Below, in pieces: positions 44,901 to 55,899 of a DNA stretch of 64,000 nt (positions are counted from its first letter, which is position 1; each line of letters begins with the position of its first letter). Position numbers and translations under genes: made by a program. The stretch covers positions 237,686,622 through 237,750,621 of the forward strand of contig NC_053039.3 of assembly GCF_002575655.3 (NCBI RefSeq), given 5' to 3'. The notes below the pieces were generated by a model. The model was not told where the DNA came from and did no database searches. It saw nothing but the letters and a program-made list of their open reading frames with translations. This stretch comes from Aegilops tauschii subsp. strangulata (taxonomy: Eukaryota; Streptophyta; Magnoliopsida; Poales; Poaceae).

Positions 44901-46351
44901 TCCTGTACAACTCCTGATAAGGAATTCACCTGAGTCCTCTTCGGCATATGCCGGGATACATACTTAATCCTTCTTCCTTCTGGGGTGGTAAGCAAAATCG
45001 ACTTACTGGCGCAATCAATGTTCCCTCCATACTTCGATAACCAATCCATGCCTAATATCACATCCAATCCTTGCGATTCCAATACTATTAGGTCCGAGGG
45101 AAACACGTAGTTACCAATCCTTAATGGTAACCGATCACACCATAAACTAGCCATATACTCTGCTCCTGGCGAGGTTACTAACATGGGTGACCTAAGGGCT
45201 TGGGTTGGCAGTTTATACTTATCCACAAATCCCCTTGATATGTATGAATGCGATGCTCCAGTATCAAAAAGAACGAGTGCAGTAAATGACTTAACCAAAA
45301 ACTTACCTATTATTGCATCTGGCTGAGCTTCAACCTCCTCCATGCTAACGTGGTTCACATGTCCTTTCTTGAAAGGGTTCGGCTTCTTCCCAGAGCTTCC
45401 ATTGCCATTTCCATTCTGGGCTTCAGGACATTCATTGGCATAATGTCCAGTCTTCTGGCACTTAAAGCAAGTGACTTGGCTCAGGTCTCTCTTAGCTGGG
45501 GTTGAAGGGTTGGTACGGTTCTGGCCGTTGCTTCCTCCATTCCCATTACCATTCTTGGGGCCATTATGGTTGTGCGAACTACCTCCTCCATGGGTATGCT
45601 GAAACTGTCCTCCCGATTTTGGGGTAAAACGTGGCTTCTGCTGAGCTCCAGAATTGTACTTCCCTTGTCCATACTTCCTCTTACGGTTTTCAATCTGCTG
45701 CTGCTTCCCTTCAATCATGAGAGCTCTATCTACCAACTCCTGGTAGTTGTTGAAGGTTGCTACCATCAACCGCATGCTCAGCTCATCATTCAGTCCTTTC
45801 AGAAACTTCTCCCGCTTGGCTGCATCTGTAGCAACGTCATCTGGAGCATAACATGCTAACTTACTAAAGTCCTCCACATACTGGCCTACGGTGCGTCCTC
45901 CTTGGCGTAGGTTGCGAAACTCACGCTTCTTCATGGCCATAGCTCCTGCTGAAACATGGGCAGTACGGAAAGCTTGCTGAAACTGGTCCCATGTGACAGT
46001 GTCAATAGGGTGTGTGGCTGTGTAATTCTCCCACCATGATGCTGCGGGTCCATCAAGCTGATGTGCGGCAAAACGCACTGTCTCCGCATCTGTGCATCCT
46101 GCAGTGGTCAACTCCCTTCCAACTTTGCGGAGCCAATCATCTGCAACAATCGGCTCGGTGCGGCTGGAAAACACCGGCGGATTCAGCCTCAAGAAACGGG
46201 TTAAGTGATCAACAGGTGGTGGTGGTGGGTTGTTGTTGTTGTTGTTGTTGCCTTGGTTCTGTACTAACACTTGCATCAGGGCATTCTGCTGCTGAATCAA
46301 CTGAGTGATCTCCGGTGGGAAAACAAATCCGGTGTCGCGTCTCGGAGGCAT
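41960..46351 (-). CDS. Chromovirus gag-pol polyprotein (1463 residues, intact frame)
   Basis: One open frame encodes the whole replication machinery. Gag spans about residues 50-230, with an Asn run at 35-41. The CCHC zinc knuckle is C295, C298, H303, C308. Protease has DTGAS at 363-367. Reverse transcriptase runs about 540-720 with FIDD at 673-676. RNase H has D822, E859, D884 and D927. The integrase zinc region ends with C1070 and C1073, and the DDE residues are D1103, D1164 and E1200. A chromodomain lies near 1415-1455 ([20 protein letters not shown]). All visible catalytic residues are present, unlike copy 1. Such proteins assemble particles, copy the RNA and integrate it; the chromodomain is thought to bias integration toward marked heterochromatin. 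The start ATG (MPPRRDTG) is conserved in copy 1. Expression is not shown. Confidence 0.95.
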   Translation of the reverse strand: MPPRRDTGFVFPPEITQLIQQQNALMQVLVQNQGNNNNNNNPPPPPVDHLTRFLRLNPPVFSSRTEPIVADDWLRKVGRELTTAGCTDAETVRFAAHQLDGPAASWWENYTATHPIDTVTWDQFQQAFRTAHVSAGAMAMKKREFRNLRQGGRTVGQYVEDFSKLACYAPDDVATDAAKREKFLKGLNDELSMRLMVATFNNYQELVDRALMIEGKQQQIENRKRKYGQGKYNSGAQQKPRFTPKSGGQFQHTHGGGSSHNHNGPKNGNGNGGSNGQNRTNPSTPAKRDLSQVTCFKCQKTGHYANECPEAQNGNGNGSSGKKPNPFKKGHVNHVSMEEVEAQPDAIIGKFLVKSFTALVLFDTGASHSYISRGFVDKYKLPTQALRSPMLVTSPGAEYMASLWCDRLPLRIGNYVFPSDLIVLESQGLDVILGMDWLSKYGGNIDCASKSILLTTPEGRRIKYVSRHMPKRTQVNSLSGVVQEEVPVVKDYPDVFPEELPGMPPDRDIEFLIELLPGTGPISKRPYRMPAKDLEEIKKQIKELLDKGYIRPSSSPWGSPVLLVEKKDGSLRMVVDYRGLNEVTIKNKYPVPMINDLFDRLQGAKVFSKIDLRSGYHRLKIREQDIPKTAFTTRYGLYEYIVMSFGLTNAPAYFMNLMNKVFMEFLDKFVVVFIDDILVYSKNEEEHKELLCLVLEKLREHQLYAKFSKCEFWLKEVGFLGHVISGEGIAVDPTKVDTVTSWESPTSVGEIRSFLGLAGYYRRFIENFSRIAKPMTELLKKDTKFNWTEECEASFQELKKHLVTSPVLILPDQRKDYEVYCDASRRGLGAVLMQEGRVVSYASRQLKPHEKNYATHDLELAAVVHALKTWRHFLIGNHCEVYTDHKSLKYIFTQKELNPRQRRWLELIKDYDMRLHYHPGKANVVADALSRKSHVNTLMTGELPKLLAEDLRELCLEIVPRGYLATLEIQSTLMEKIREAQKTDKEIDEIKKRMSKGKAKGFREDEHDTLWFEDRVYVPNDPEIRKLILQEAHDSPYSIHPGNTKMYLDLKDTFWWTGMKKDIAEYVAVCDVCQRVKAEHQEPAGLLQPLPIPEWKWDKLGMDFITGLPRTRSGYDSIWVVVDRLTKVAHFIPVKTTYTSAKLAKIYMTRIVCLHGVPRTIVSDRGTQFTSKFWNQLHETLGTRVEFSTTFHPQTDGQTERVNQILEDMLRACALDYGSSWDDNLPYAEFSYNNSYQTSLKMAPFEALYRRRCRTPLLWDEVGHRQLFGPDLIKESERKVKLIRDRLKVAQSRQKSYADSKRKETVHEVGDRVYLRVSPLRGVKRFGVKGKIAPRFVGPYKVLERMGEVAYKLELREGLSGVHDVFHVSQLKKCHAERAEIPLRDTVPLEAIQLDSDLTYEEKPVKILEYASRVTRSKVIKFCKVQWSHHTEDEATWEREEDLRKDHSHIFSSQPESRGRDSS

Positions 46352-46551
46352 ATGATAGGTTTAGAAAAGATGAGAATTTAGAATAGAATGAGGTCTAGAG
46401 GGAAAACACTACCCATATGCTCATGAGACAAACACAATCAATATCACTCAATCAATTCAATCAAGGGATACAATCGATCTAACTATCGTTACAAAGTGCT
46501 CGGGCTATACTATATACATGGGGGAATACTACTACTGATTATGGGGGTCTA

Positions 46552-47283
46552 CTAGAAATTTTGATCGGTCGAAGACTCCATGATATCTGCTCCAGCTTCA
46601 TCAACAAAATCACCTTCACTAGGGTCCGAGTCGGTGTCGTCGATGATGATGTAGTTATCCGAGCAAGCGCAATCATCATCTTCTCCTCCTGGTGCTGGGT
46701 CTCCCATGAATACACCGATCTTCTGTGTCAGGTCGCCGTTCTTCCTCACTAGTGCGACGATTTCCTCCATATAATCCTCGCGTGTAGCCTTGAGTTCTTC
46801 CTCCAACTCTGTGATCTTGGTCAATGCCTTCTTCAGATCTATCATGTCTGCGCACATCTGGTTCTCCTGGCGACGAATGTGTTGGTTTTGCTCCTGGATG
46901 AAAGCTGCAATTGATCCATCCTTCTTGGTGCTGATCATCTCCCATTGCTCATCTCGGCGTCCACAAATCTGATAAATAGTATCCTTAAGCTCCTCGTGGT
47001 AGACTTCTCCAATGCGTCCCAGAGAGATGTGGGCTGCCATGCTCTTCCCTAAACTCCAGGTTGGTGCATCAAAGGAAAATTCTATAGGCTCAGTGACTGG
47101 CGTAAACGTCCTTCCTGGAACTTGAACTTGAATCTTCCAGCGCTCCTCTTCTGGTAGTGTGGCTTTGTATGTTCCGGTGAAGCTTGGAATTCCGATGTTC
47201 AGGTATCTAGTGACTTCCTTCGAGTGTCGTCCAAAAGGTGTATCTTCATCTGGTTGCATGAACTTGTTTCTTGCATCCGGCAT
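46552..47283 (-). CDS. Extra pre-gag ORF (ORF0) of chromovirus copy 2, unknown function
   Basis: A 243-residue open frame on the same strand, 200 nt before gag-pol. It is the homologue of 7600-8322: conserved N-terminal half (FMQPDEDTPFGRH, SLGKSMAAHI, ELKDTIYQICGRRDEQWEM), a Glu/Lys heptad region (about 135-190) predicting a coiled coil, and an acidic tail (NYIIIDDTDSDPSE). Differences from copy 1 cluster in the 65-75 and 145-215 regions. No enzyme motif is seen. It stays open in both copies, although gag-pol of copy 1 has decayed, which favours past selection on it. Function unknown. Confidence 0.78.
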   Translation of the reverse strand: MPDARNKFMQPDEDTPFGRHSKEVTRYLNIGIPSFTGTYKATLPEEERWKIQVQVPGRTFTPVTEPIEFSFDAPTWSLGKSMAAHISLGRIGEVYHEELKDTIYQICGRRDEQWEMISTKKDGSIAAFIQEQNQHIRRQENQMCADMIDLKKALTKITELEEELKATREDYMEEIVALVRKNGDLTQKIGVFMGDPAPGGEDDDCACSDNYIIIDDTDSDPSEGDFVDEAGADIMESSTDQNF

Positions 47284-47378
47284 TCCTAATAGAGTAGAAA
47301 ATGGAGAGGAGTCAGAAATGAGAAGAGAGTAGTGTTCTAGGGTTTAAGCTTAGTGGTCGTGTCCTACAGTCAACGTGT

Positions 47379-47390
47379 GCTCTGATACCA
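47379..47390 (-). other. Primer binding site, tRNA-iMet, chromovirus copy 2
   Basis: Minus strand TGGTATCAGAGC, a perfect initiator tRNA-Met complement, four bases inside the 5' LTR end. Confidence 0.9.
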
Positions 47391-47394
47391 CCTT

Positions 47395-50186
47395 TGTAGC
47401 GACCAGACCTCAAATAGTCTGATCTACCGTGCACCAGTGTCATCCCTGGATCAGTAATGCTGACACGCACAGTACTTGGAGGATTTATAACAGAGTAGCA
47501 ATCACACACTTATTACATCGAGTATCTCAAGAGAGAAATAAGTATGACAAATATGGCTTAAGGCCATCTAAAACGATAACAGTGGAAGACTTGGAAGATA
47601 AGTGAGTTCATCAAATCGAACGGCATCAGTGAGTATAAGACCACGACCTAAGGCCCCTTGCTCGTCGTCTGAAAAGTCTGCAACATGAAACGTTGCAGCT
47701 CGAAAATGGGTCAACACATGGAATATGCTCGCAATGTAACACATAGAAAGTAATGAACAGAATAATGCTATACTACATGCATATATGGCCGGTAGAAGGC
47801 TCTATGGTTACAGTTTTGCGAAAAGCCAATTTTTCCCTACTGCAAAGGAATAAATTTTATTTAACTATCATGGTGGTTGTTAAACATTGAGAATGGTTGA
47901 CATTCTCAATCCCAATTAAGTATCATCATCAAAACCCAACAAAATTAATTAAAGTGACATGATGAGATTCACATGATAATCCAGATACTAGATACTCAAG
48001 ATGTCCATAACCGGGGACACGGCTAACCATGATTAGTTTATACACTCTGCAGAGGTTTGCGCACTTTTCCCCACAAGACTCGATCGCCTCCGTTGGGATT
48101 CTCGCACTTCAGGGTGTTTGAGAAACGGATGACCGAGACACAGTCTTTCAGAAGTGTTAACTCTCTACTCCGGGTAGACAGTACCACCTACAACCCCTAA
48201 ATCTGCTAGTCTACCTCTTCAAGAGCTCACACAACTTAATCAACTATGCTAGAGCCCATAATAGCTTGTGGCTGCACACGGAAGTTTCTAGCATGAATAA
48301 TCTCATGATCCCTTTGAACCTGGGTGGCGGTCCAAAAGAAAAACAGGCAATCCTGGAATACCCAGGTACCTTAATCCACCCAGATGTGAGTTTTAGTTGC
48401 CACCTTAAGGTTAACCATTAATTAACAATCTCACATCTGTCATGGTAACACTCAAACCCAATCCACGTCTACTAGCATAGCATAGTAATATGAGCAAACA
48501 TAGAAGTAACTCCCAAGGGTTTGATAATAAACAGGTGATAGGTACCACCTCAACTACTTCCCAATACCCACAATTTAATTAGATCCTAATCATGCAATGT
48601 TTGAGGGTTGATCTAATGCAATAAAACTGGGTAGTAACAGAGGTATGATCAAAGTGTTACTTGCCTTGCTGATGATCCGTGAAACTTAGAGATTCGAAGT
48701 AGCAAGCGGTGCACTCCGGGTACTCTATCGCAAACAAACAAGCATACAATAAGCACTCATATAATGCATGGGTAAAACTCAAATAAAAGATCTAACCAGA
48801 AAGTTCAACTTAAGAACTCCGGTTTGCAAAAAAATCAAATCAAACGAAGCAACGAAAGTCAAACGACGAAAGAAACAAGCTTCGTTTACTAATCTGGATC
48901 TAAGTCAAATTTTACAGTAGAAAAAACTTGTTTGAGTAGGTTAGATAGAAAGAGAATTTCGAGACGAAACTCTAGGCGCTTGAATCCCCTGATTCTGATA
49001 AACGAGCTAAAAGATATACCAGAACGAAAATCAGATCAGAAATCGCGATCTGGAATAATCGCGGAAAAACCGACGAAAAAGAAAACTGACGAACAACTAA
49101 TCGAAAAGACGTTCGTTAACTGCGGCTAAACAGTGAATACGTTCGTTAAAACGAACGAACCGGCGAACGTTCACTAACTAACTAAACCGACAAATAAAAA
49201 AATAAACCGATCTATAAAAAAATAAACCTAGGGTTTCGGAAAAAATGAACCGAATCGGTTTAAAAAAACGGGCACGGCGGCGGCGGCTCGGTTACCTCCG
49301 GCGAGGTAACTCCGTCGGTGCGGGGCGGGGCTCCGGCAGGCTCGGGAGAGGGCGGCGAGGTGCGGGCGTCGACGGGAGGGCGGCGGGGTCGACGAAACGG
49401 CGACGGGCGGCGGTGTTCGGGGGCTCCGGGGTCTCCTCGTGGCGGCGGCGTCGGGCTTCGGGCGGCGGGGCTCCGGCGGCTTCAGGTCGGGGGGAGGTGG
49501 CGGCAGGGCGGGGTACTTATAGGTGGGGGGGGGGGTGCTGCCGTGGGGGAGGGGGCAAGGCGGCGGGAGTCGGCCTCGAGCCAGACTTGGGCGGCGGCGC
49601 AGTCTCCAGGAGGGACACGGCGGCGGGGTGGGCTGGGCCGCTCGGCTGGGCTTCGGCCCAGTCGGCGCTCACGGGATTTCTCTTTTTTTTTTAAAATAAT
49701 TTCGCCGAACCTAAAAAAATCATAGAAAAATAAATAAAAATCCAAAAATGCCAAAACAAATTTTCACCGTCTAATTAAAATAATTAGAACGAGATGAACA
49801 TTTTCTTGGCCCAGAAATGCAGTTTTGAAAACGTGCAATTTTTCTAATGCAAATAAAATTGCAAATAAAATCCGAATAAAATCAAATATTTGATTTTAAT
49901 ATTTTTCCTCCAATATTTCAATTATTTTGGAGAAGTCATATTTTCTCCCCTCATATATTTTAATATGAAATATTTTTCGGAGAGAAAAAAAAATTAAAAC
50001 AAAAAAAAAATCCTTGTTTCATTATTTGATAAAAATCAAATATGAAAACCGCGAAAAATCCCCAACTCTCTCCGAGGGTCCTTGAGTTGCTTAGGATTTT
50101 CGAGGATTTGCCAAAATGCAATAAAATATGCTATGCAATGATGATCTAATGTATAACATTCCAAATTGAAAATTTGGGATGTTACA
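47395..50186 (-). repeat. 5' LTR of chromovirus copy 2
   Basis: 2792 bp, minus strand TGTAACATCCC...GTCGCTACA. Glycine/arginine-rich frames near 49245-49725 are produced by the GC-rich LTR segment and are not genes. Confidence 0.92.
49516..49522 (-). promoter_or_regulatory. TATA box in 5' LTR of chromovirus copy 2
   Basis: Minus strand CTATAAG flanked by C-rich sequence, at the position equivalent to 5401-5408 in copy 1. Confidence 0.6.
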
Positions 50187-50511
50187 AACGCTCGCAAGGC
50201 CTTGTGGCAAGGTGGTAGTGGTAGACGAGGACGTCATGTCGCACGCACAACTGGGCGACGACAACCTTCTGATTGTGCCTGACACGACCGATGGTGTACT
50301 CGAGGTCGAAGCCGACCACTCGGTACTGGTCCTCGGCAAGGAACTGCTCCATAGTTTGGATGGAGCTCTCCACCGAGACCGGATCGTTCGTGTACACCAC
50401 CGAGAGGGCCTTCCCCCTCACGTGGGTCTCCACTATGTGATGCGTGGTGAACTGCCCGCCATTGTCATCGTCGGCCGCTGGGAGCGCCATTGGAGCCACG
50501 GGGAGCGCCAT
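50187..50511 (-). pseudogene. 3'-5' exonuclease-like (DnaQ/WRN-type) gene fragment
   Basis: From an ATG at 50511 the minus strand reads through THHIVETHVRGKALSVVYTN to VVGFDLEY and VVVAQLCVRHDVLVYHY. FDLEY is the Exo I motif (catalytic D and E) of the DEDD exonuclease family that includes WRN-like plant proteins. The frame is cut at 50187 by chromovirus copy 2, and the rest of the domain (Exo II and III) is not found elsewhere in the window. Sequences of this type are, from memory, highly repeated in Triticeae genomes, which suggests it travels on a transposon. Upstream (50520-50960) is GC-rich probable leader/promoter. Confidence 0.75.
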
Positions 50512-50966
50512 TGGAACCGCACGATGTCCTCTCTGTATGTGTCCTCGTGGGTGTGCTTATTGTGTCGTGTGAGATGAGAGATGAAGGTAAATGGCCGCAG
50601 GAATAAAAGGGGGCCGGGCGGCGTGGAGTCTCGGCGCGTCTGCATGGCAGTTTTTGCAACGGGTAACTGCATCGTCCCGCCGCGCCCTGCGCAACCGCTT
50701 GCACACGAACGTGCGTGATCGTGCGTCGGCCCCAAACAATGGCAGCGCGCGTGGAGGGACAAGGGCAAAGCACCCGGAGAGACGCGAGAGCAGAGCGCGC
50801 GCGGCGGGACGCGAGAGCAGAGCGCGCGCGGCAGGACGAGAGCAGAGCGCGCCGCGGCCGCCTGAACCGCAAGCAACCACACGCATAGAGCAGTTGAACA
50901 CGCAGGAAATGGTCGCCTACAAGCCGCCGACAGTTGCGTCGCTGCGTAGAGAGCGGTTGTGCGCTA

Positions 50967-51164
50967 CCACCTCCGTCTAGTCTATAGTATCCTTTATATT
51001 TTGTGCCATACTTTGCCCTCAAATTTAACCAACAAAATGTTAATGCATGTTTTAAAAATTATATAATTGGAAACTATATTCAAATACAAGTCCAACTATA
51101 TAATCTTTGGCGACATGCATTCATATTTTATTAGTTAAATCATACTTATAAACCAGGACGGTGG
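50967..51164. mobile_element. Stowaway-like MITE
   Basis: About 198 bp flanked by TA (50965-50966 and 51165-51166), with inverted ends CCACCTCCGTCTAGTCTATA and CCACCGTCCTGGTTTATA. AT-rich, no coding. The TIR identity is moderate. Confidence 0.65.
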
Positions 51165-51428
51165 TATAGTAGGTAATTAAATCGCAAACGTTTTTTGTAT
51201 TAACCGTATGTGTACGTGGTCTTTCGTCCTCCTCTCGCACGTCTTGTCACCCTGCTGCCGCACACGGCTTACAGCGCAAGCTTGCGCAGCACGCGGGGGC
51301 ATTCTTTTGGCCAAACGGTGGCGCCAATGAATTGTCGGTGCCAATGAATTGTCGGTGAGCCCGTTCCCTCGCAAGCTTCCCGCCCGACTCGGTGAAATCC
51401 CCCAAAATCCCAATGCTTACCGGCCTGC

Positions 51429-51436
51429 TATAAAAA
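51429..51436 (+). promoter_or_regulatory. TATA box upstream of the Ala-rich ORF
   Basis: TATAAAAA 82 nt before the ATG at 51518, preceded by GC-rich sequence; spacing fits a plant core promoter. Confidence 0.6.
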
Positions 51437-51517
51437 CCCTCACGGCCGACGAGTCCTGCGTCGCATTTTCCCCTCCCTCCCTGTAGCTTATCTCGTCTGC
51501 TTCTCCCACAATCGCCA

Positions 51518-52156
51518 ATGGCACCTGTCCGTCGTCGTCGCTCAGCCACTCCGTCGTCATCAGAGGACAGCTCCAGCTGGGAGGCTACACCGCGGCGGCG
51601 GCCCGGTCCCCGGTGTAGTGTAGTGCATGTGGCGTCCCTGTTGGGTGTGCACGGAACACCCACCACACGCTCCGCCGCCACTGTCCGTCGGCAACTGTTC
51701 CCGGCCGCCTTTGCCGCCACACCACCGTTGAAAGCCAGGGCCATTGCCCGCTCCGCCGCCGCGGCCCGAAGGCGGGAGATGGCCGTCGTGGCCGCCATCC
51801 CACTGCCGGCCACTGTGGCCATCACCTGCTCCACCACCGCAGCCCGAAGGAGGGAGGTGGTGGTCATGGCCGCCACCCCGTCGTCGGCCGCCGTGGCCTC
51901 CAGCCCACCGTCGACCGTCGGGGTCATCACCTGCTCCGCCACCGCCGCCCGAAGGCGGGAGGCGGAGGTGGATGCCTGCACGTGCGTCGGCAACCTTGCG
52001 CGCTACACCGAGTTCCTGCGGGAGGAGGAGGAGCGCCTCGTCGAGCATGCAAAGAGCCTTACTGCCGCCGTGGCCGCGGCACATGCCGCCTCAGAGGCGA
52101 GGAATCAGGAAATCTACGAGGAGAACCACCGCTTCGAGAGGGGTCGTCTGGAGTAG
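51518..52156 (+). CDS. Ala/Arg-rich ORF of unknown function (212 residues)
   Basis: Starts with MAPVRRRRSATPSSSEDSSS in a good initiation context (GCCAATGGC) 82 nt after a TATA box. The middle is low-complexity, with three repeats of an AAARRRE motif (at ARSAAAARRREM, CSTTAARRREV and CSATAARRREA). Residues 165-212 (YTEFLREEEERLVEHAKSL and following) look like a coiled coil. A TAG ends it at 52154, but the frame continues open for about 35 codons (QRAFEVSVTEAATAAGT), so the stop may be a mutation. I recognise no family. The locus lies in the gene-fragment island, and a related Ala-rich sequence is at 55900-56503. Confidence 0.5.
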   Translation: MAPVRRRRSATPSSSEDSSSWEATPRRRPGPRCSVVHVASLLGVHGTPTTRSAATVRRQLFPAAFAATPPLKARAIARSAAAARRREMAVVAAIPLPATVAITCSTTAARRREVVVMAATPSSAAVASSPPSTVGVITCSATAARRREAEVDACTCVGNLARYTEFLREEEERLVEHAKSLTAAVAAAHAASEARNQEIYEENHRFERGRLE

Positions 52157-52259
52157 CAGAGGGCGTTCGAGGTGAGCGTCACTGAAGCTGCAACAGCGGC
52201 AGGCACCGTATTGCGGTTGCCCAGCTCGTCGGTAGGCTCCTCCTCCTCCGCCTCTTACT

Positions 52260-53230
52260 GAGCGCGCTCGGCAGAGGAGAGGCAGCCGAAACTAGTACAA
52301 AGCCCCTCCGCAGTAGTAGTAGTAGTATTTAGGGGCTATTTTATTCAGTTCATCTGACTATAAATGTGGTGGAACTGTACAACGTACTTAAAATTAGCTA
52401 GTATATATAGTTGAACTAGCTATTTCGGTACGTGGTTGACAACATTTGGGGAAAAGTTTGGTCGGTTCAGCTATCGAGTTGAACTATTTGTATAAATTAA
52501 GAACGACTGCTTAATCTATGAATGAAATATATGCTTAATTACTGAATTTTAGTTGCAAAAATTAGATACTGCTAGTGATTTTTAGCTTCATATTTGACAA
52601 ATCGCAGTGTTACAAGGATTGACAAATCTTACCAAATTGTTTGTGCGTGGTTGCACACGGGTCATCCAAAACAACCGTTTGCGTTGAAGGGATGCACAAA
52701 TCCTGCGCTGCTCTCACTTTGCATACGAGTGTTCTATCTAAAATGTTTGCGATCAAGAGCTGCCGAAATCCTACTCGGCACATTGTCTCTTGGCTTCCTG
52801 GGGAAGTTGTCGGTTTGCATACGGGTGTTCTAACTAAAACGTTTGCGATGAGTGTTTTATATTTAAAAACCGAATTAAAAAGCGGCTTCGGCGCCATTAA
52901 TGGAGAGGATGCGAGCAAGGCGGGCGGCCATGGAAGTCAAAGGGCTCGCTTCCCAGTGAGCCCGCGCAACGTACAGCTCGCGCACTTCCCGGTGAGCCTG
53001 CGCATTCGAGGACAACTTGCATGCCTCTCGGTCATCCTACGCACCGGACGGTGCTCGCACGCCTCCCGTTCAGTCAAGGTCAAGGAGCTGTCCGCACGGC
53101 ACCTCCTACAGCCATTAAAAACCAAGACATGTGGCGTCATGTGAATGGTTAACAGAACGCACACGGTTTGAATTATACAAACGTTTGAGATATTAAAGTG
53201 GAAGCTGTTTTTTCAAAATGCCTTTGTTGG
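52260..53230. other. Spacer with GTTTGCG-type repeats
   Basis: No supported gene. Motifs of the form GTTTGCG(A/T)T recur (52675, 52744 and 52840) and similar ones appear near 56735 and 59236, as do short copies of TGCATACG(A/G)GTGTTCTA. Such recurrences resemble the subterminal repeats of a transposon. Confidence 0.5.
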
Positions 53231-55570
53231 CTGTCATTATTCGAGTGTGCCTTCTCTCAAAATGGACACGAAAAATACCACAGCATGTCAGGCGCCATTC
53301 CATGATAGAATGCCAAGTTTCATGAATTTCAGACGACTTTTGGATTTACTAGAATTTAAAAATAAAGTACTCAACATTTTGCCGGCAATCAACGGTGCCC
53401 TGGTGTTTGAAATTCATTCCCATTTCTTGCATGTGACCTAACCATGCATCCAAGGACACAGATTTGATTTTCAACCAATTTATATGCACTGGAGCATGTG
53501 CATGTAGTTCAAATTTGAATTATGCACATAAATGCATTGAAAACTCAGTTAATGCATAAAAATGTCCAAACGAACCCTGAAAAATCACATAAATTGACAC
53601 AACACTCCTGTTGTTCTATGTTGACACGAGAAATTTTTTGGAAGCCATAAGAGGCAATGGATATCGTTTCGTCCCCAAAGGTGGGGCGTTCCCTACCGAA
53701 ACCATCATGATTGTTGTGAGAAGCATATACCCAAACCTGCCCCAAATGGGACAAAATTTTTACCATAGCATGCTGATGCCGCTCCATGATAGAATGCCAA
53801 GTTTCATGAATTTCAGACGAGTTTTGGATTTACTAGAATTTAAAAATAAAGTATCTCAATGTTTTGGTGGCAATCAACGGTGCCCTGGTGTTTGAAATTC
53901 ATTCCCATTTCTTGCATGGGACCTAAGCATGCACCCAAGGACCCAGGTTTGATTTTTCAACCAATTTATATGCACTGGAGCATGTGCATGTAGTTCAAAT
54001 TTTAATCATGCACAGAAATGCATTGAAATCTCAGTTAATGCATAAAAATGTCCAAACGAACCCCAAAATCACAAAGATTGACACAACACTCATGTTGTTC
54101 TATGTTGACACGAGAAAATTTGAAAGCAATAAGAGGCAATGGATATCGTTTCATCCCCAAAGGTGGGACGTTCCCTACCGAAACCATCATGCTTGTTGTG
54201 AGAAGCTCTGGTTTGTGAGAAGCATATACCCAAACCTGCCCCAAATGGGACAAAAAATTTACCACGGCATGTTGATGCCGCTTCATGATAGCATGCCAAG
54301 TTTCATGAATTTCAGACGACTTTTGGATTTACTAGAATTTAAAAACCAGGCATCTCAATGTTTTGCCGGCAATCAACAGTGCCCTGGTGTTTGAAATTCA
54401 TTCCCATTTCTTGCATGGGACCTAATCATGCACCCAAGGACACAGTTTTGATTTTTCAACCAATTTATATGCACCGGAGCATGTGCATGTAGTTCAAATT
54501 TGAATTATGCACATAAATGCATTGAAAACTTAGTTAATGCATAAAAATGTCCAAACGAACCCCGAAAAATCACAAAAATTGACACAACACTCCTATTGTT
54601 CTGTGTTGAAACAAGAACATTTTTGGAAGCAATAAGAGGCAATGGATATCGTTTCGTCCCCAAAGGTGGGACGTTCCCTACCGAAACCACCATGCTTGTT
54701 GTGAGAAGCTCTGGTTTGTGAGAAGCATATACCTAAACCTGCCCCAAATGGGACAAAAAATTTACCACGGCATGTTGATGCCGCTCCATGATAGCATGCG
54801 AAGTTTCATGAATTTCAGATGAGTTTTGGATTTACTAGAATTTAAAAACCAGGTATCTCAATGTTTGCGGCCGAGTGACGGTGGCAGGGTGTTTGACATT
54901 CATTCCCATTTCTTGCATGGGACCTAAGCAGGCAACCAAGGACACGGATTTGAATTTTCAACTAATTCATATGCATTAGAGCATGTGGCTGTAGTTCAAA
55001 TTTGAATTATGCACATGAATGCATAGAAAACTCAGTTAATGTATAAAAATCTCCAAGCGAACCCCGAAACATCCCAAAAAATGACACAAGACTCCTGTTG
55101 CTCTATGTTGACACTAGGAAAAAAATTGAAATCGAGAAGAGGCAACGGATATCGTTTCGTCCAGAAAGGTGAAACGTTCCCTACCGAAACCATCACACTT
55201 GTTGTGAGAAGCTCTGGTTTATGAGAAGCTTATACCCAAACCTGCCCCAAATGGGACATAATTTTTACCACGGCATATTGATGCCGCTCCATGATAGCAT
55301 GCCAAATTTCATGAATTTCGAGTGAATTTTGGATTTACTAGAATTACAAAAGCAAGTACGTCGACGTTTGCCGGAGAGCCACGATGCCGTTGTGTTCGAA
55401 TTTCATCCCCATTTCTTGCATGGGAGATAAGCATAAACCCATGGCACATATATGATTTTACAACCCATGTTGGTGCACCGGAGCATGTGCATGTAGTTTA
55501 ATTTTGAATTGTGCACCTGAAATGGCTAGAAAACCAATTTAATGTATAAAATGTTCAAATGAACCCTGAA
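53231..55570. repeat. Tandem array, five copies of a ~500-bp unit
   Basis: The marker TTTCATGAATTTC recurs at 53318, 53802, 54301, 54804 and 55307 (spacing 484, 499, 503 and 503). Each unit contains GGATTTACTAGAATT, CCCATTTCTTGCATG, TGCATGTAGTTCAAATT and TTCCCTACCGAAACC. Units diverge toward the right. Weak short open frames recur in each unit but show no conserved protein. Confidence 0.9.
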
Positions 55571-55899
55571 TGATTCCAATTCTTGTACGACACACATATA
55601 GTTGCATGTTCACTCCAGATAAAAGGTCTAGCAATTCAAACACCGTCCATTGCCGCTGTGACCCCATTATGTAATTCAAATCAAGATGAAAAATCAAGTA
55701 GATCGCACACAGATTATTATCACCAACTATGTGAGATGCAGCACAAAATATCCTGGAGCACCGCCGGTGTATAGTACGCCTATGGATTACGTGAGAAGGT
55801 GCGTCGGCTACAGTCCACAGCCGGCGTCTCAAGCACACCAGCTCGCTCCCCAAATATCATTTCACTGTTCAATCGTCGCCGGTGAAAGATGGGCACGTG

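Larger units (their letters stand above)
41649..50186 (-). mobile_element. Ty3/gypsy chromovirus copy 2, coding-intact, 3' LTR truncated
   Basis: Same family as 4761-15508, opposite strand. Read on minus: 5' LTR (47395-50186), primer site, extra ORF (46552-47283), gag-pol (41960-46351), polypurine tract, then only the first ~300 bp of the 3' LTR. Homology ends abruptly at 41649, joined to a Harbinger fragment. The right flank lies inside an exonuclease-like exon. The target duplication cannot be checked because the left end is lost. Confidence 0.93.

Noticed and set aside
50433..51022. Overlapping Arg/Ala-rich open frames upstream of the exonuclease exon
   Set aside because: GC-rich leader/promoter sequence with frames open on both strands; no conserved protein feature.
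53231..55570. Regularly spaced repeats suggesting a CRISPR-like array
   Set aside because: Units are about 500 bp and wholly repeated, without short repeats and unique spacers; the sequence is plant nuclear.
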